Part shown: piece after piece, positions 63,439 to 64,000 of the stretch | How the letters are laid out: each line of letters opens with the position of its first letter | How positions within the stretch are numbered: the stretch's first letter is position 1 | From: Halocatena pleomorpha | GTDB lineage: Archaea; Halobacteriota; Halobacteria; Halobacteriales; Haloarculaceae | Direction of reading: 5' to 3' | Length of the DNA stretch: 64,000 bases | Assembly (NCBI RefSeq): GCF_003862495.1 | Contig: NZ_RRCH01000031.1 | Coordinates: forward strand, 52,485-116,484 | The notes under the pieces: generated by a model | The model's input: only the letters and a program-made list of their open reading frames with translations | Databases searched by the model: none | Told to the model about the DNA's origin: nothing | Made by a program: the position numbers and the translations under genes

Positions 63439-63705
63439 CTATTCGACGACAATCTCCGAAGGAGCGGGATGATTGATCGTCCGCGACACGTCCCCCTCTG
63501 ACTCAACGACGTTGAGCCGATAGCGTCCCTCTGGCTCCTCAATCAGATATGCTTTCCACGGCTCCCACTCTGGACCGTCGATGCGGTGTTTGAAGGTCAT
63601 ATTAAACTGGACGACGCGCTCAACGGCGACGGTGTCGCTATCTTGAACCAGCGAGAGAATCCCGCCCTTTAGGGCGGGCGTGAATCGCGTCACCCGACTA
63701 CGCAA
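63439..63705 (-). CDS. Hypothetical protein, 5' end altered by an IS605-type end
   Basis: The frame runs through an IS-end hairpin (63661-63678), so its first 15 or so codons (TRFTPALKGG) come from the transposon end. The native part probably starts at the ATG at 63600 (MTFKHRIDGPEWEPWKAYLI) and gives 53 residues ending PAPSEIVVE. No family recognised. Either a small gene abutted by the insertion or the surviving 3' part of a longer gene. Confidence 0.45.
   Translation of the reverse strand: MRSRVTRFTPALKGGILSLVQDSDTVAVERVVQFNMTFKHRIDGPEWEPWKAYLIEEPEGRYRLNVVESEGDVSRTINHPAPSEIVVE
63661..63678 (-). repeat. IS605-type end hairpin
   Basis: CCCGCCCT-TT-AGGGCGGG, perfect 8-bp arms with the TTTA-type loop, flanked by GAAT and GTGAAT. 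It is built like the right-end hairpin at 31851. Its orientation (minus) does not match the tnpB that begins at 63900 (plus), so it likely belongs to a separate, largely lost element. Confidence 0.55.
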
Positions 63706-63759
63706 TCCACAGTCTATAGCAGCCCGAATACCAAACGGAATCTATTAGTGCCAAGGAAA

Positions 63760-63777
63760 CGCACAAAGAATTGTGCG
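63760..63777 (+). promoter_or_regulatory. Palindrome over the start of the RHH-like gene
   Basis: CGCACAA-AGAA-TTGTGCG, perfect 7-bp arms, spans the GTG start at 63773. A TATA-like TCTATTAG lies about 28 bp upstream of the start. It could be an autoregulatory operator or the left-end hairpin of the element. Confidence 0.45.
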
Positions 63778-63916
63778 AACTGAAATCGATATGGAGCGAG
63801 GGAGCGACCTCCATGAGCGGGTGAAAGACTACGCCCGCGACAATGGCATCCGACATCCTCGTGCCTACGCTGAACTCATCGAGCAAGGATTGGACGCCAG
63901 TGACAACGATAACTAA
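63773..63916 (+). CDS. Ribbon-helix-helix-like small protein preceding tnpB
   Basis: 47 residues with a GTG start: VRTEIDMERGSDLHERVKDY followed by ARDNGIRHPRAYAELIEQGL. The pattern of a short strand, two helices and a final GL resembles CopG/Arc-type ribbon-helix-helix regulators. The stop overlaps the tnpB start region by 17 bp (GTG at 63900), so translation is coupled. I recall similar short genes ahead of haloarchaeal tnpB genes, but the role is not established to my knowledge. Confidence 0.6.
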   Translation: MRTEIDMERGSDLHERVKDYARDNGIRHPRAYAELIEQGLDASDNDN

Positions 63917-64000
63917 GACGTTACAGGCGACGTTTGCGCCACCCACTGCGCACAAGCAGTCGAAACTCAACGACCTGCTCGACACGTACCGTGACGGGCT
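63900..64000 (+). CDS. tnpB: IS200/IS605-family TnpB (partial, N-terminus only)
   Basis: 33 codons visible before the window edge, GTG start at 63900: TTITKTLQATFAPPTAHKQS then KLNDLLDTYRDG. This is the N-terminal pattern of a haloarchaeal TnpB subgroup distinct from the pseudogene at 31890. The remainder and the nuclease residues lie outside the window, so integrity is unknown. It overlaps the small RHH-like gene. Confidence 0.7.
   Translation, partial: MTTITKTLQATFAPPTAHKQSKLNDLLDTYRDG

Overview
This window is chromosomal DNA from a haloarchaeon (class Halobacteria); the genus cannot be fixed from the sequence alone. The evidence is acidic proteins, twin-arginine lipoproteins of the substrate-binding type, archaeal TATA boxes about 27 bp upstream of start codons (leaderless genes), two bat-type HTH regulators, the archaeal E1-like enzyme UbaA, SepF, the archaeal aroA'/aroB' shikimate entry route, Trm56, type II GAPDH, and many haloarchaea-only small families (DUF371, DUF5611, HVO_0476-type zinc finger and others). 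No rRNA or tRNA gene was seen.

Layout. 1-6.4 kb (minus): a dipeptide/oligopeptide ABC transporter operon (fused ATPase, lipoprotein, two permeases, the second cut by the window edge). 6.5-15.6 kb: housekeeping and regulatory genes (PncC/CinA, alpha/beta hydrolase, bat-type HTH, aminotransferase, ArsA/Get3 ATPase, SDR, endonuclease V, zinc-finger rhomboid, MGMT-like protein). 15.7-21.4 kb: aromatic amino acid block trpCBA + ADTH synthase + DHQ synthase II, which together supply chorismate precursors and tryptophan. 21.4-31.8 kb: Nth, DUF371, a coiled-coil protein with a structured leader, YgfZ-like protein, SepF, sugar MFS transporter, cobalamin-binding protein, and a second bat-type HTH. 31.8-33.4 kb: an IS200/IS605-family tnpB pseudogene broken by a 52-bp double palindrome. 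33.4-39.4 kb: a second complete peptide-type ABC operon whose substrate-binding protein looks circularly permuted. 39.4-51.4 kb: UbaA, two M29 aminopeptidases, Hsp20, GAPDH, isoaspartyl methyltransferase, ALDH, nitrilase and several small proteins. 51.9-57.9 kb: otsAB (trehalose), rtcB, and an isolated nuoCD with a small membrane protein. 58-62.8 kb: phosphoribosyltransferase, CPBP protease, MATE exporter behind TetR-type operators, cupin/zinc-ribbon protein, Trm56. 62.9-64 kb: a short CRISPR array without cas genes, an IS605-type end hairpin, and the start of a second tnpB preceded by a ribbon-helix-helix-like small gene.

The most unusual items are the domain-permuted binding protein (33426-35372), the repeat-bearing insertions in the first fused ABC ATPase, the tnpB interrupted by a tandem palindrome, the CRISPR leader whose TATA box lies in the loop of a hairpin, the tnpB-linked RHH-like gene whose start lies in a palindrome, and a long-range inverted repeat in the leader of the coiled-coil gene. 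All calls come from reading the sequence by eye; no database search was run.
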